Positions 49,530 through 62,609 are shown, counted from the first letter of the stretch. The stretch is 64,000 bases of DNA from Paramecium sonneborni (GCA_905182985.1 CAJJDN010000014.1:62001-126000); one strand, 5' to 3'. Numbers and translations: made by a program. The notes: generated by a model not told the origin, from the letters alone.

Positions 49530-52500
49530 ATGTTAAGGTTTATTGGAAAGAATCTAAATCGTTGCAATTTTTCAGAATTATAAAAATTTGGAAACTCTTT
49601 TCTAGGTGGTTCTAATGCAGAATATTTGGACAATCTATTAGATAAATGGTCTCAAGACCCAAATTCTGTCTCAGCAACTTGGGATGCATATTTTAGATAG
49701 GTATGTGAATCCAATAAATTTGAATTCATACCAGAGCCTTAGAAGGGTTAAGCAATATCGTTTTAAGCAGATGTATAATTTCTATTAATTTGAAAGAAAG
49801 TTTCAAGTGTTAGAAAATTGTTGTCAGATCATTTTAGAGTGAGATTATTAATTAATAAATACAGACATAGAGGACATGAAAAATCTATTGTTGATCCTCT
49901 AGATTTAGAACATATATAATAAATAGGAAAAGTAAAAGGATATACAAAATTGGATTATCGTGAATATTTTGGAGAAGAAGATTTAGATAGAGAGTTTTAT
50001 ATTCATGATGAAGTCAGTTCAGGAATATCTAAAGAGAAATAATGTAAGCATATGATAATTTTATATAGTGATGAAATTGAGAGACTTAATAAATTACTTA
50101 GAGAAAGCATATTGTGGTAAAATATCTTATGAATATATGCATATTTAATCAACAGAAGAAAGAAATTGGATAAGAGAATAGATAGAGAAATTCGAAGAGT
50201 TTCTACCTTCAAAGGAGTAAAAGTTGAAGACTTTCTAAAGGTAAATATGAATGAATATAATTATTAGACTTGGTATGGAACATGCATTTAGTACATTTTT
50301 ATAAAAGAAATTCAATACATCTAAGAGATTTGGGATAGAGGGATGTGATTCTATGATATCTGGATTATAATCCATGGTTGATAGTGCAGCTCAAGCAGGA
50401 GTAGAATATATAGTATTTGGTATGGCTCATAGAGGAAGATTGAATACATTGTATAATGTGTTTTAGAAATCACCCGAGGAAATAATGGTAGAATTTTAAG
50501 ATCTGAAAGGGATTTTTAATGAAGATATATGGGGAAATTCAGGAGATGTTAAATATCATTTAGGAAGTGTTCATAATGTTAAATTCGGTGATAAAAAATT
50601 AAGATTAGAGATGTTACCAAATCCATCTCATTTAGAAACAGTAGATCCCTGTGTATATGGGAAAGTTAGAGCAATATAAGATTATTATAAAGATAAGAAT
50701 GGAGAAAAAGCATTTGGAGTACTTATTCATGGTGATGCAGCAGTTGCTGGTTAAGGAATAGTTTATGAATCATTATAAATGGCAGATTTAGAAGGTTATA
50801 AATCAGGTGGTATTATTCATATAGTTTCAAATAATTAAATTGGATTTACTACAGTACCAAAAGATAGTAGATCAGGTTTATATTGTACAGATATTGCTCA
50901 TGCTATTTAAGCACCTGTGATTCATGTTAATGCTGATGAACCTGAATTGGTAGATAAAGTATTTTAAGTTGCAACACTTTATAGAAATAAATTTAAAAGA
51001 GATATTTTTATAGATTTAGTTGGTTATAGAAGATATGGACATAATGAATAAGATTAACCTAAATTTACATAACCAATAATGTATGAAAAAATTGAAAAGA
51101 CTCCACCTGTATTTATAAAATTCTCTGAGAAATTAATCGCTTAAGGAATTGTTACAAAGTAAGAAGTAGATCAATTAATGAAATAACATGAAGATAATTT
51201 AGAGATAGCATATTAAAAATCAAGGAAAATGGATTATAATTTAAAAGATTGGCAACCAGTACCTTGGGAAATGATTAAAGTTCCAATTCTTTGGGGAAGA
51301 ATTAAGGATACTGGAGTTCCAGTGACTATTTTAAAATAAATTGGAGAAAAGATTAATACTATACCAAATGATTTTAATGCTCATCAATAAATAAGAAAGT
51401 TTTATGAGGAAAGATTGAATTGGATTTAAAAAGATTAAGGAGTTGATTTTGCAACAGCAGAAGCATTAGCATTTGGAACATTATTACATGAAGGATTTAA
51501 TATTAGATTATCTGGAGAAGATGTTCAAAGAGCAACATTTTCACATAGACATACTGTAATTCATGATTAAAAGAATCCAAATGGTAATCCTTATGTTCCT
51601 TTACATAAAGTTATACCAAAAGGTTAAGAGGATAGATTGAGTATTTATAATTCACATTTATCTGAATATGGAGTATTAGGATTTGAATATGGTTATTCTA
51701 TTACTAATCCAAATACTCTAGTACTTTGGGAGGCTTAATTTGGAGATTTCGCAAATGGAGCATAAATAGTTATTGATAATTATATTGCTAGTGCTGAATC
51801 TAAATGGGATGTTGATAGTGGAATAGTATTATTATTACCTAATGGTATGGATGGATAAGGACCAGAACATAGCTCTGGTAGAATTGAAAGATTTTTATAA
51901 TTAAGTGATGATGATCCTGCAGTATTTGAAAGAAATCTAGGAGGTATATATTTTTATTATCTAAAGTACGACTTAAGAGATAAATGAGAAATTCTAATAT
52001 GTAAATTGTTTAATGTACAACACCTGCTAATTATTTTCATTCCTTAAGAAGATAATTAAGAAGAGATTTCAGAAAACCTCTTATTGCCATGACTTCCAAA
52101 AAACTCTTAAGATTATAAGCTGCAAAATCGAAACTTAATGAATTCTCTGAATAAGCCAGATTCTCATAAATTTATGATGATCCTTTCCCTGAATAAATTA
52201 ATTAACCTCATGAAATTTAAAGGGTCATCTTATGTTCAGGATAAGTTTATTATGACATTCTCAAAAAAAGAGAAGATCTTAAAATTAAAGTAATCAAATT
52301 ATTCTATTCAGAATACTGCCATTNTGTATTTATAAAATTCTCTGAGAAATTAATCGCTTAAGGAATTGTTACAAAGTAAGAAGTAGATCAATTAATGAAA
52401 TAACATGAAGATAATTTAGAGATAGCATATTAAAAATCAAGGAAAATGGATTATAATTTAAAAGATTGGCAACCAGTACCTTGGGAAATGATTAAAGTTC

Positions 52501-53825
52501 CAATTCTTTGGGGAAGAATTAAGGATACTGGAGTTCCAGTGACTATTTTAAAATAAATTGGAGAAAAGATTAATACTATACCAAATGATTTTAATGCTCA
52601 TCAATAAATAAGAAAGTTTTATGAGGAAAGATTGAATTGGATTTAAAAAGATTAAGGAGTTGATTTTGCAACAGCAGAAGCATTAGCATTTGGAACATTA
52701 TTACATGAAGGATTTAATATTAGATTATCTGGAGAAGATGTTCAAAGAGCAACATTTTCACATAGACATACTGTAATTCATGATTAAAAGAATCCAAATG
52801 GTAATCCTTATGTTCCTTTACATAAAGTTATACCAAAAGGTTAAGAGGATAGATTGAGTATTTATAATTCACATTTATCTGAATATGGAGTATTAGGATT
52901 TGAATATGGTTATTCTATTACTAATCCAAATACTCTAGTACTTTGGGAGGCTTAATTTGGAGATTTCGCAAATGGAGCATAAATAGTTATTGATAATTAT
53001 ATTGCTAGTGCTGAATCTAAATGGGATGTTGATAGTGGAATAGTATTATTATTACCTAATGGTATGGATGGATAAGGACCAGAACATAGCTCTGGTAGAA
53101 TTGAAAGATTTTTATAATTAAGTGATGATGATCCTGCAGTATTTGAAAGAAATCTAGGAGGTATATATTTTTATTATCTAAAGTACGACTTAAGAGATAA
53201 ATGAGAAATTCTAATATGTAAATTGTTTAATGTACTACTCCTGCTAATTATTTTCATTCCTTAAGAAGATAATTAAGAAGAGATTTCAGAAAACCTCTTA
53301 TTGCCATGACTTCCAAAAAACTCTTAAGATTATAAGCTGCAAAATCGAAACTTAATGAATTCTCTGAATAAGCCAGATTCTCATAAATTTATGATGATCC
53401 TTTCCCTGAATAAATTAATTAACCTCATGAAATTTAAAGGGTCATCTTATGTTCAGGATAAGTTTATTATGACATTCTCAAAAAAAGAGAAGATCTTAAA
53501 ATTAAAGTAATCAAATTATTCTATTCAGAATACTGCCATTGTGAGAATTGAATAATTAGCTCCTTTCCCATATGAATTCTTATAATCCGTTATCTCTAAA
53601 TATAACAAAGCTTATTTTGTTTGGGTCTAAGAAGAACATTAAAATTATGGTCCATGGTCCTTTGTTAGACCAAGAATTTAAAGTGTCATTTCCAAAACTT
53701 AATCCTTAATTCAATAATAAGTTTAATATATTGGCAGAAAACCAAGTGGATCTCCAGCAACTGGATTCCATCAACTTCATGAAAAGGAAGTTCAATCCTA
53801 TTTAACTAAGGCTTTTGAATTCTGA
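49530..53825 (+). CDS. OGDH: 2-oxoglutarate dehydrogenase E1, mitochondrial
   Basis: About 980 aa once the artefactual repeat is collapsed. The N-terminus [14 protein letters not shown] is a mitochondrial presequence. [148 protein letters not shown] and [13 protein letters not shown] are family signatures. This thiamine-diphosphate enzyme decarboxylates 2-oxoglutarate in the TCA cycle. Introns of 22-35 nt include a 24-nt one with an in-frame TGA. An N at 52324 lies inside the gene. Confidence 0.93.
51109..53539. repeat. Direct repeat of 1215 bp inside OGDH, around a single N (52324)
   Basis: 51109-52323 and 52325-53539 match at offset 1216, apart from two substitutions near 52016 and 53232 (codons ACA ACA versus ACT ACT, both Thr-Thr). 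Read literally the gene would have a duplicated C-terminal half; one copy must be removed to obtain a normal OGDH. Confidence 0.9.
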
Positions 53826-54025
53826 TACATGGTTAAAATTAAATAATAATAAACAATATAGTTAAATTCTTTCATTTTTGTCTTAATCTATCAATAAATA
53901 TTCCTAGATTTTAAGTATCAATCTAAATTATTATTATTTTTATTTAATTATTCAAAAATTTAATTCTTTAAAAAATTTTTGTTAATAAAATATTAGATCT
54001 ATATTTTTAGTTAAGAACTGAAATA
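53826..54025. other. AT-rich intergenic stretch after OGDH
   Basis: Nothing recognised. Confidence 0.4.
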
Positions 54026-54465
54026 ATGCTTTAGTTATTAGTTGAAATATCAATAAAATACAATTAAAGGTATCTTGCATTGCAATTTAATTCAAATAGA
54101 ATATAAAGATTTAAAAAAAGAAGTTTAGAATTATAATCATTCACAATTAATTTAAAATAATTTAAAAATTCCAGCCATTATCTAAAGAGTTAAAAGTAAT
54201 TTAATTTTTTAAATACTATTTTAGATACTACAAAAATTAGATTATAAAAAATTATATAAAATCTACATAAAACTATAATTTATTTAAAATTAGCCTGCTT
54301 TATTCTACCCAACAATCGAATATCTAATTTAAGAGTTAAAATATTGAAGAATTTGACTTTATGAAATAAGTATCTAATAATATCTACTAAATGAAAAGTA
54401 AAATCTCATGGCCTTTTCATATAGTATCATAAAGGAATCTTATACGGTAGAGGAGACAGCAGTGA
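54026..54465 (+). CDS. Possible small basic protein
   Basis: MLQLLVEISIKYNQ, then after a 29-nt intron IQRFKKRSLELQSFTINLKQ, and after a second intron STQQSNIQFKSQNIEEFDFM, ending at TGA 54463-54465. Two GT..AG introns of normal size keep the frame open, which favours a real gene, but no similarity was recognised. The end is ambiguous because a further possible intron near 54372 would change the C-terminus. Confidence 0.4.
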
Positions 54466-54594
54466 TAATTATAGAAATTCTTAGTATGAATTTGATAGAG
54501 TTTGATCTTTTAGCATTTAATCAATAATGCCCAATCGAATGATTATTATTACTATCATCAGTTTCATTTAAAATAATTATAATAATGGAAAATA

Positions 54595-56340
54595 GTAAAA
54601 CTTATTATGGTAATGCTTAATCATCGAAATTTCAGTAAAAATTTTAGATTCCAAATATGTCATATAGTGTACCAAAAAAATATGATAAACTTATTCATAA
54701 AACTACACAAATTCCAAGAATATCAATAGAGCGTTTGATTGAAAAAATGGATTAAGATAATGATGGATGGATTAAAAAAGAAGACATATTAATCTTTAGT
54801 TAAAAGAATTATTTATTTTTTGAAGAAGAAGTAATATTCTTTTTATTTTAAGTTAGCATAAGCCATGATAGATGAAGCAATTAGTAAAAGAATTGTAGCA
54901 TTCAAGGATTAATTAAAAGAACCCATTAATATTGATGAAATATTAGGAGCAGGTATTTTTATTAGTATATCTAACAGTTTAATTACATTATGTTTTAAAT
55001 TAAGATCATATTTGGGTAGAAAAATCAAGACCATTTAGAGATCATTGGATTTAATTATTACTAGCAGCAGGTGAAAAATTACCAAATAATCATGATTTGC
55101 CACCTGTTAAAATTAGTAAAGTGCATGATATGCATGAAATGGAAACATTTCCTTTTAAACCAAAGTTGAATTCTTCTTAGTCACAAATTATTCATACTTC
55201 TGAATTATAAGAACCTCGATAATTTCCAGAACAATAACCAGAAGCTGGAATTATATTACAAGAAACTATGATGATTAAACCAATAAATAATGGAAGCATT
55301 AAAGAACAGGAAATTGATAATCCATTCGAAAAAGTAGTTAATTCTAAATTGTAATTTCTATTTATTATTATAATAGGAGTAACAATGATAAATAATAAGC
55401 TTATCCTACACTTAGATTCGAAACTTAAGCTTATTATAATGAAGCGGAACGTTTAAGCAAAGAACCAAAACTATGTAAATCTAATAGGAATCCTATTTAT
55501 AAATTTATGCCTGAAAACTTAAATTATAAGGTAGATAAAATAAATTCCTCAAAATAATACTAAGATTACAATCAAACATAATAATTAGGATAAACTGCTA
55601 CTAAATATCTTTCTTAACCTTTTTTATCGAAGAAACCATATCATGGTTTATCGGAAACAGGCTTTTAAACAAATGATTCAAAGTATTTTCAACCAAAATA
55701 AACCAAAAAATAACTCAAACCAGATTAAGAAACTGATAAACCTATTTTCTATGCTACTTTTAAACCTGAAGATGTTTAAACATTAAAAAATAAATTGGCT
55801 AATTTAAAATAGAGAGAGAAGGAAAAATTGTAAGATTTCTACAATCCTCCATCAACTCATAAATTTAGAGATGAAGTACTTGATAAGAAGAAAACGTTGT
55901 TTAAAGTAATTTTATTCATAATTATAGACAAGAATTAAGCCTGATCCATTGACTAATCCTCATATGATGTCTGAACATGATTAAAGACCATAATTTGCTA
56001 TAGAAGAAGACGAGAAAAAATAAATGAAAGAAGTATAGAGATAATAAGATTACATAGATGATTGTATGGGAACACATAAATAAACAAAATAATGGGTTAA
56101 ATATTTTCCAACAACAGATTTAAATCATAATTTTGTCGATCACAAAAGGCCAAACTTTTTAGATAAAGGTAACTATTAGGAGCCAGGTTTAATTCTGTTT
56201 TAATTTTTAAGAGAAGGTGCAAGTGCTAAAGTATTTTGTTTTTTATTACTAAGGACGATTTTCAACTTTTTCATAGATAATTAAGAACGAATGATAAACA
56301 TTTATATTTAGGAATCTAAATGGATCTAAATCAATAATGA
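54595..56340 (+). CDS. EF-hand protein, probably ciliary or cortical
   Basis: About 530 aa with five introns of 22-27 nt. One EF-hand loop DQDNDGWIKKED is visible near residue 57, in an N-terminal helical domain that continues AMIDEAISKRIVAFKDQL and VEKSRPFRDHWIQLLLAAGE. The rest is Pro/Gln/Lys-rich with repeated short motifs such as PYHGLSETGF, KPDQETDKPIFYATFKPEDV and PNFLDKGNYQEPG, typical of extended microtubule-associated proteins. Calcium binding is inferred; the function is unknown. The gene converges with the acidic protein gene, 25 bp apart. Confidence 0.75.
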
Positions 56341-56364
56341 ATTTTATTAAGTATATAAAACAAA

Positions 56365-56831
56365 TCATAATCTTTTCATCTTTTCATCTTTTAAACTTAT
56401 GAGATTATAAAATTTGTCATTTTCAATAATGCTTAATCTTTTTTTTATTACACATTTTTGTAAGAAAGAAGAGTATAATTTCCAAGGATCTTTAAAATTT
56501 GATATCCTTATTGTAAATTGCATTCACGTGGTTGTTTTCTTTTAACTTGTTTTGGCTTTAATTGAATTTGTTATACTGGTAAAGAAATAACATTTTCTTC
56601 TTCCTATTTTTCAATATTGTTAAATTCATTATGATTTTCCTAACTTAAATCAATTTAAGCTTTCTTTTGAACCTACTATTTTTCTTGTGCAAAAATTTCT
56701 ACAATGTCCTAAGTTTCTAAAATGGGCTAAACCTTTTAATCGATAATTTCTTCGTCATCTGAGGCAAAATTTAAATCAACTATAGAAGTATCAGAATTAG
56801 TATCATCCATTTCTTTGATCAAATCGTCCAT
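56365..56831 (-). CDS. Small acidic-then-basic protein, unknown
   Basis: About 155 aa in one frame: MDDLIKEMDDTNSDTSIVDL with an acidic N-terminal half (FASDDEEIID), Gln/Glu-rich centre, and a basic C-terminal half (LKPKQVKRKQPRECNLQQGY, NLISLKDEKMKRL). Probably disordered N-terminus with a small folded C-terminal part. No family. Confidence 0.65.
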
Positions 56832-56940
56832 TTTAATTTAAATTATGTTAGAACATCATAATATTTTTTGTTTAAATTTTACTTATGAGAATAAACTGAA
56901 AATAAATGTTTAATGTTTAATGTTTAAATGGATAACTCAA

Positions 56941-57040
56941 ACTCACCTCCTACTTATACCCCGGCTAGGAGGAACCCGGTGACGCCCGTATTATTCACGC
57001 CGATATCTGGGTGTCTTCTCATACCCTCTGCCCTGGGACG
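56941..57040. ncRNA. GC-rich structured island, candidate ncRNA, class unknown
   Basis: About 100 bp with more than half G+C in a region otherwise near 80% A+T. A 7-bp hairpin CCTCCTA (56946-56952) / TAGGAGG (56966-56972) is followed by ACCCGG pairing with CTGGGT and GGGT pairing with ACCC. No open frame with ciliate codon use crosses it. Stable RNA genes are the usual cause of such islands in AT-rich ciliate genomes; both tRNAs here show the same contrast. It does not match the tRNA, 5S, U1, U2, U5 or U6 patterns I can recall, and no SRP domain IV motif is seen. The strand is undetermined. Confidence 0.4.
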
Positions 57041-57689
57041 ATCAATGTTATAATATTATTTTTATTTTCACAGCAAAATAATTTTTGAAGTAGCGTATGG
57101 TCCTTATTTGATTAATTAAACTTAATAATCAATAAGTATTAAAAGAAATTTAAAACATATGAATTAAACTTGATCTATCATTCAAATCACGTTGAATAAT
57201 AAAATTTTATTATTTATTTCACTAATTTCTATCACAATCTTAAAAGTAATTTCAAAATAGATATTTAATAACTTTGTAATCAAAGATATCCTATAATTAG
57301 ATTTTTTAAATCTTCTTCTCAAAATATCATAAAATTTAGAATAAGAACCTTTTTATCACATTTTTCAACAGTTTTAGCTTCATTAAATGAGGTGATTAAA
57401 AGCTAAATTTCATATAAAAAGCAGAGGTAGCAGTATTCATATTATTTTTTTAATAATTATTTTTTGTTACATAACATACTCAGAATTTTTCAAAACATAT
57501 AGAAAATAGTTAGATATAAACATTTGAAAATTTTTATAAATAATGTTTGATGAAAGATTATTTATTGGAATTTATTTTAAGAAAAAGGAAGTCCTTTGAG
57601 AAAAGAAATTAAGAATTTGTTGAAATATAATTTTACAAATTAAATTGAGTCTTTAACTGTAAATAAAGAGATATGAATATAACTATAAT
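57041..57689. other. AT-rich intergenic region
   Basis: No gene recognised. A stretch AATTTTTGA near 57080 resembles an Sm site but is too short to interpret. Confidence 0.4.
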
Positions 57690-58366
57690 TCATACTTTGC
57701 AGCAACAAATTGATTTATCCCTAGATTTTATATTAAGAGAAGTGATATGCTGATTTAAGTGAGTATAACATGATGATGACCATTGTTTGACATCGAATAA
57801 ATATAACTTTTTTGACAGATCCGGATTGAGATTAAGCGCTTCTAGTACGGTTTCCAAATATCTTAAGGAGGATTGATATTGTAGTTCTAAATGAATACCT
57901 TCAAGTGTCTTAAAATATATTTACTAATACTTTTATATCCTTAAAAAGAGTGTTAGCAACATTTTCTGGTGTTGTATTATATATCTATTAAAAGTCTTAA
58001 GAAGTAAAATTAATTTAGACAAGGTTATTTAAAATAGTATTTAGACATTACATCATTTCTTCAAACATATTTAGAAAGTTTTCAAGCAATTTTAATTTTT
58101 CAGAAATGGGCATCAAACCTAAAATATTACCAAATACAACCAGCCATATTTTCCATAAATCTCTATTCTGTATATTAACCATAAAATTCTAAATATTGAA
58201 GTTTATTTTTCTCAATAATTTCATATGATGTTTAACAAGGTTCACTAGGAACAACAGAGAAATGGGCTTTAGAAGTTTAGGAATGATGAAGTCTTTAAGC
58301 AGTAGTTTGATCAGGATCTACAATTGATATTACATGTTAAGTATTTGAAGGAAATATTTTTTTCAT
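57690..58366 (-). CDS. Unrecognised protein, start ambiguous
   Basis: The main coding stretch is MVNIQNRDLWKIWLVVFGNI through LLENFLNMFEEMMQCLNTIL, QIYNTTPENVANTLFKDIK, and after a 22-nt intron TLEGIHLELQYQSSLRYLET and LSKKLYLFDVKQWSSSCYTH. An upstream exon (MKKIFPSNTQHVISIVDPDQ to QYLEFYG) is in another frame and no normal intron joins the two, so the start may be at 58182 instead. Helical; function unknown. Confidence 0.5.
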
Positions 58367-58885
58367 AAAAATTAATTTTATTAATATTCCTACTTATGAT
58401 CAAAATAAAGAACAAAATATGAAACAGTCTTTATACTATTATAAAATTTATCTGTAACTATATTTATTAAATAAAATATTGCAGTGAAGAAAATTGATAA
58501 AAATATTTTGTTCTAATTTCTAGTTAAGATTTTTATTTTGTAATTTTATTTCCTTAAAATTTAAATGAAAATAAAATTTTCTTATTATAATTAAATTAAA
58601 GGTTTGGATTTTTCAAATTAGATAAAATATTTCCTTTTTATTCTAAAAGTTGATTTTATATTTTTTTAATTCAATTACCTTGTGGAAATTAATCAAATTT
58701 AAGAAGTTTTAAATTACCTAATGAGAGATTAAGTTTAATATCATTAAAGATTTAACTTTAAAAAACCTTTCATTTATTTTTTAAAGTTTAAAAAAAATTA
58801 ACTAGAAAAAGAGTGAAAATAATTTATATATTTACATTGAAATGAGAAAATGTCTATCATATTTATTCTATAAACGAGCATAAAT
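58367..58885. other. AT-rich intergenic stretch
   Basis: Long A and T runs; no gene or RNA feature supported. Confidence 0.45.
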
Positions 58886-59572
58886 TTCAGATATGTATTA
58901 AAATTTAATCCCTTAATCTTTGCCTATATTTTAAATATAGAATAATTTCGTAGGCTTTTTCGTATTATTCATTGGAGATATCTGAAATAATTTATTTTGT
59001 CATTTTTTCAATTTCTTAATTATTTTTTTGATTAATTTAGGATATATTTTCTCTTCTTTAAACTTGAGATTGCAATTCTAATATTTCCTCCATAAATTCT
59101 AAGTCTAACAAAACACTACATTCTTTAATTTAAAAGCCTTTAAGAGACAACTAAACTAATTACAAAATATAAATACAATATATTCTGCTCTTTCATGGAT
59201 ATTTTTCAACACTGAATAAGCTTCATTAATAAATGCTGAATATTCTTGACTATATGAAATATTGATTGGAGGCATAGTTACAAATCGATCAGGATGAAAT
59301 TTTAGTTATAATGATCTATATTTGTCTTCTAAATATTTGGTTTCTAAATTAATGTTTATTGGCAAATCAAAAAGCTCAAAGTAATTAACTTCTTATAATT
59401 AAAGAGAAGGCTCTTTTAAATATTTGCATTAGCCACAAATAAATCTGTTAATAAACTCATTTGATTTACAATTCCAACAAGTCACCTTGGAGGGAACAAA
59501 TTTACTAAAAGAAAAGCGAATTAAAGATTATAGCATAAATATTAATTTATTTTATTAAAGTTTAGCTAACAT
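58886..59572 (-). CDS. HSCB: HSCB / Jac1-type J-domain co-chaperone for Fe-S assembly
   Basis: About 219 aa. The presequence-like N-terminus (MLAKLQQNKLIFMLQSLIRF) suggests mitochondria. CWNC and CGQC form the N-terminal zinc site found in animal HSCB. The J domain reads NYFELFDLPININLETKYLE, then LQLKFHPDRFVTMPPIN with the HPD motif, then FINEAYSVLKNIHERAEYI. The C-terminal three-helix domain (DLEFMEEILELQSQV) binds the ISCU scaffold. The protein hands Fe-S clusters from ISCU to mitochondrial Hsp70. One 26-nt intron. Confidence 0.88.
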
Positions 59573-59599
59573 AGATATTATTAATATGAGATTAATATT

Positions 59600-60540
59600 A
59601 ATCTAAATTCTCTAAAGATTATGATAATAAAAACTATTTTCAAAATACAAATCATTAATCTCACTTCAAATCAACTTTCTTGAGCAAGTTTAATTTTTCA
59701 AATTATTTTTCATATATTGATATGTATTTTCTTTGAGTATAAAATAATAATTGAATGTTATAATATTTTCATAAAGGATTTCTACTACTTTCATCATCAA
59801 TTATATATATTATCTAATATCTCCAAAGAGCCTTAAATCCAATCTATATTTAAATCAGGTTTTAGGATTAGAACGAATTCAATTAAGTTTTTAAATATAT
59901 CATCTTTCTTATTAAGTTAATTATTTCAAATATTTACACAAGTGTAAAGAAGACACAAATATCAAGTTGTTTCAAAAATGTTAATTTTAAGAAAAAGAAT
60001 TAGAAGTATTTTAGGCTCTTTTACTTATATGGAATACCATTATTCTTTATATTAGTGATACATTTTGTTATCAAATTCTTTTAATTATTCTTCATAAAAT
60101 TCTATGATTTCTCATGATTTCCTACTAAAAATGATAAATTTTTGTAAATAAGTAACTGCCGATAAAGAACCATGTTACTTCAAATATTTCCAACTCAATA
60201 AAATTAAACTAATCAATAAATTAAAATTCTATTGAGAAAAATGTAAAAATTTTTCTACCTTTATTAATTCAAACAACAAAGCATTAGAATAAGTTTAAAC
60301 TATAATAACTAAATTATTCTTTTATTTCTTTTAATGAGTCCATGTAATATAAACTTCTAAAATATTAATCAATTTTCAAAGTTCTTTCTCCTAAAATCTT
60401 AATCTGTCTTATATGTCATTTTTTTATAATTATTAACCAAAATCTATTTTGTTTGTGCTTAAACATTTTTTGTGTATAAAATATATCTAATAATGTGTAA
60501 GATTAAATGCGAGGTACATTTTTATCATAATCTCTGTTTA
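59600..60540 (-). CDS. Probable gene, exon structure unresolved
   Basis: Coding-like stretches on the minus strand: NALLFELIKVEKFLHFSQQN, LSWKYLKQHGSLSAVTYLQK, then after a 24-nt intron FYEEQLKEFDNKMYHQYKEQ and VKEPKILLILFLKINIFETT. An ATG at 60343 (MDSLKEIKEQFSYYS) lies upstream but in a frame that does not join cleanly. Limits are approximate. Helical; no family recognised. Confidence 0.35.
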
Positions 60541-60740
60541 TGTATATTATTGATTAATATGATGTAACACTCAAGTATTAAAATATCTTAAATGTATTTC
60601 AACATTCCATCGTTACTGAAACAACAAGGATTGCAATTTTGATTCCCATAATTAATATTTATATGATTGATCAATAAATAAGAAAATACATGTAATGATG
60701 AAATAATGATGATAATTTTATGAAAATCATGAATAACTGA

Positions 60741-62088
60741 ATGGAATTCTGCTTCTCTGATATTTATTTTTTATATGGACAAATAACAGAAATATATTAA
60801 GGAATAACCAATATCTTAAAAATAGTGCTTTAAGCTTCCAAGCTTCAAATTTATATGTTTTCTCCTTATATGGATACTATTGGTAGTATACTTAATAAGA
60901 GAATGGAATAATAAGTTACCAAAGATTATTATTTCAAGAGTCAATCAGACTAGCTTCTTAACTTAAAATAAGGGTATTTAATTGAAATTTTTGTCACAAC
61001 CTCTTTTAAATTTCGATAATGTGCTAATTGTAGTTCATTCAACAAATGGAAGTAATATATCATAAATCTAGTCCAACAAAGAAGGAATTTATAATATTCC
61101 TTTTGGATAATTTGAAATATAGATATGCAATGAATCTAATCATAATATTACATGTGCAAATCAAAATCAAATTGCTGAAATCTTAAATGAATCAATAGAA
61201 GTAGAAATTTTATTACAAATTACTCAATACAATTATGAAGACTAAACATTTTATTAAGTACCTTAATCTTAAAAATATTAAATTCATAAGAATACCTAAT
61301 AAATGGGATATTTATCTTACTAAATTGTGTCTACTGAAATTAGATATAATGAACTTTTTTCAGATATTCACATTTATAACTAAATAGATGATGCAACACT
61401 TTCCTTTTCATCTATCAATATAGCATCCTATACTTTATCTAAAATAAAAATTGAAATAAATCCAATAATCACTAAAAAAACCATTGTATATGATAAAATA
61501 TACATTTTTACTATACAAATTATCGCAATGAGTTCAATAATTTATTTCCTCAATTAAATGTTTACTAAACTTAAAAATATTAAGAAAAAGTAGATTCAAA
61601 TTTTAGATATCATTTCAATTTACTTTCCATAAATATAGGACTATAAAATAAGATTCAATTTTTTAGGATAAATTAGTTCGGTAACAACTTTAGATAATGA
61701 AAAAAGAAATCTTCAATAATGGAGATAATTTTATTAAAAATATTCATAATCAGCTAAAGAAAAATTGAAATTAAAGAATGTTATTTATTAATTATCAAGG
61801 TAAATTATTTATATATTTAGATTATAATATATATGCATGTCTTTATAAGATAGAGAGACTTTAATGAATACTCATACGATTGGAATAAAATTAAATTTAT
61901 AATAGGAGATTCAAACTGAAACATCAACGATAGAGTTAAATGAAATAGAGGATCCAATAGTATTAAGAAGTTCAGATATGGATTTATTAAGCTAACCTAT
62001 AGGGCCAATATTCTTAGGAGAATGCAAAATTGCATTTTATAAGAAAAATAGGGGATAGAATATGAATAAGAAGTTTTAGTTGATTTGA
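60741..62088 (+). CDS. Two-TM protein, paralog of the 26.5 kb gene
   Basis: About 430 aa with introns of 33 and 21 nt. A luminal-type region with PFGQFEIQICNESNHNITCA precedes a hydrophobic segment KIYIFTIQIIAMSSIIYFL. The cytosolic domain ILDIISIYFPQIQDYKIRFN followed by FLGQ and YQLSRLQ corresponds to IIEIYYPQFKHVQITRNFLG in the 26.5 kb gene. The N-terminal membrane segment is less clear here and the start (ATG at 60741) is uncertain. The 3' part is repeated at 62610-63256. Confidence 0.7.
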
Positions 62089-62120
62089 TTTTAAAATTTA
62101 AGATTTTATTTTGCTTTAAA

Positions 62121-62608
62121 ATGTCTTAAAAGAAGCCACAAATGCAAGTTGAGTAAGTTTTTGGATTAGATGGTGTAGATAAAAGGTTCCAGAAAACATA
62201 GTAAAGAAGACTGCAAGAGATACCAAATTGAGAGAAGCTGTTGCTAAGAGAAGAACAGACAGATTAGCAGCAAACAAAACAAGAAGAGCTTAATGGGAAA
62301 AGAATGCATAAGCTTATCAAAATGAATACTAAGCTGCTGATAAGAGCCTAGTTGATAACATACGTAAGGCAAAAACTGAAGGTGGATTCTATGTACCAGC
62401 AGAAGCTAGATTAATATTGGTGGTCAGAATCAGAGGGTATTTATTAGTGATATATATAACAGTATCAACACCTTGAATCCACAAGTCAGATAAACATTGA
62501 GACTTTTGAAATTGAGATAACTTCATAATGCAGCCTTTGTTAGAGTCAATAAGGCTACAATTGAAATGATTAGAAAGGTTGAGCCATATGTGACTTATGG
62601 ATATCCAT
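62121..62608 (+). pseudogene. Duplicate 5' part of uL30 (assembly copy)
   Basis: Same as 63289-63776, cut by the N at 62609 within VTYGYP. Not an independent gene. Confidence 0.85.
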
Positions 62609-62609
62609 N

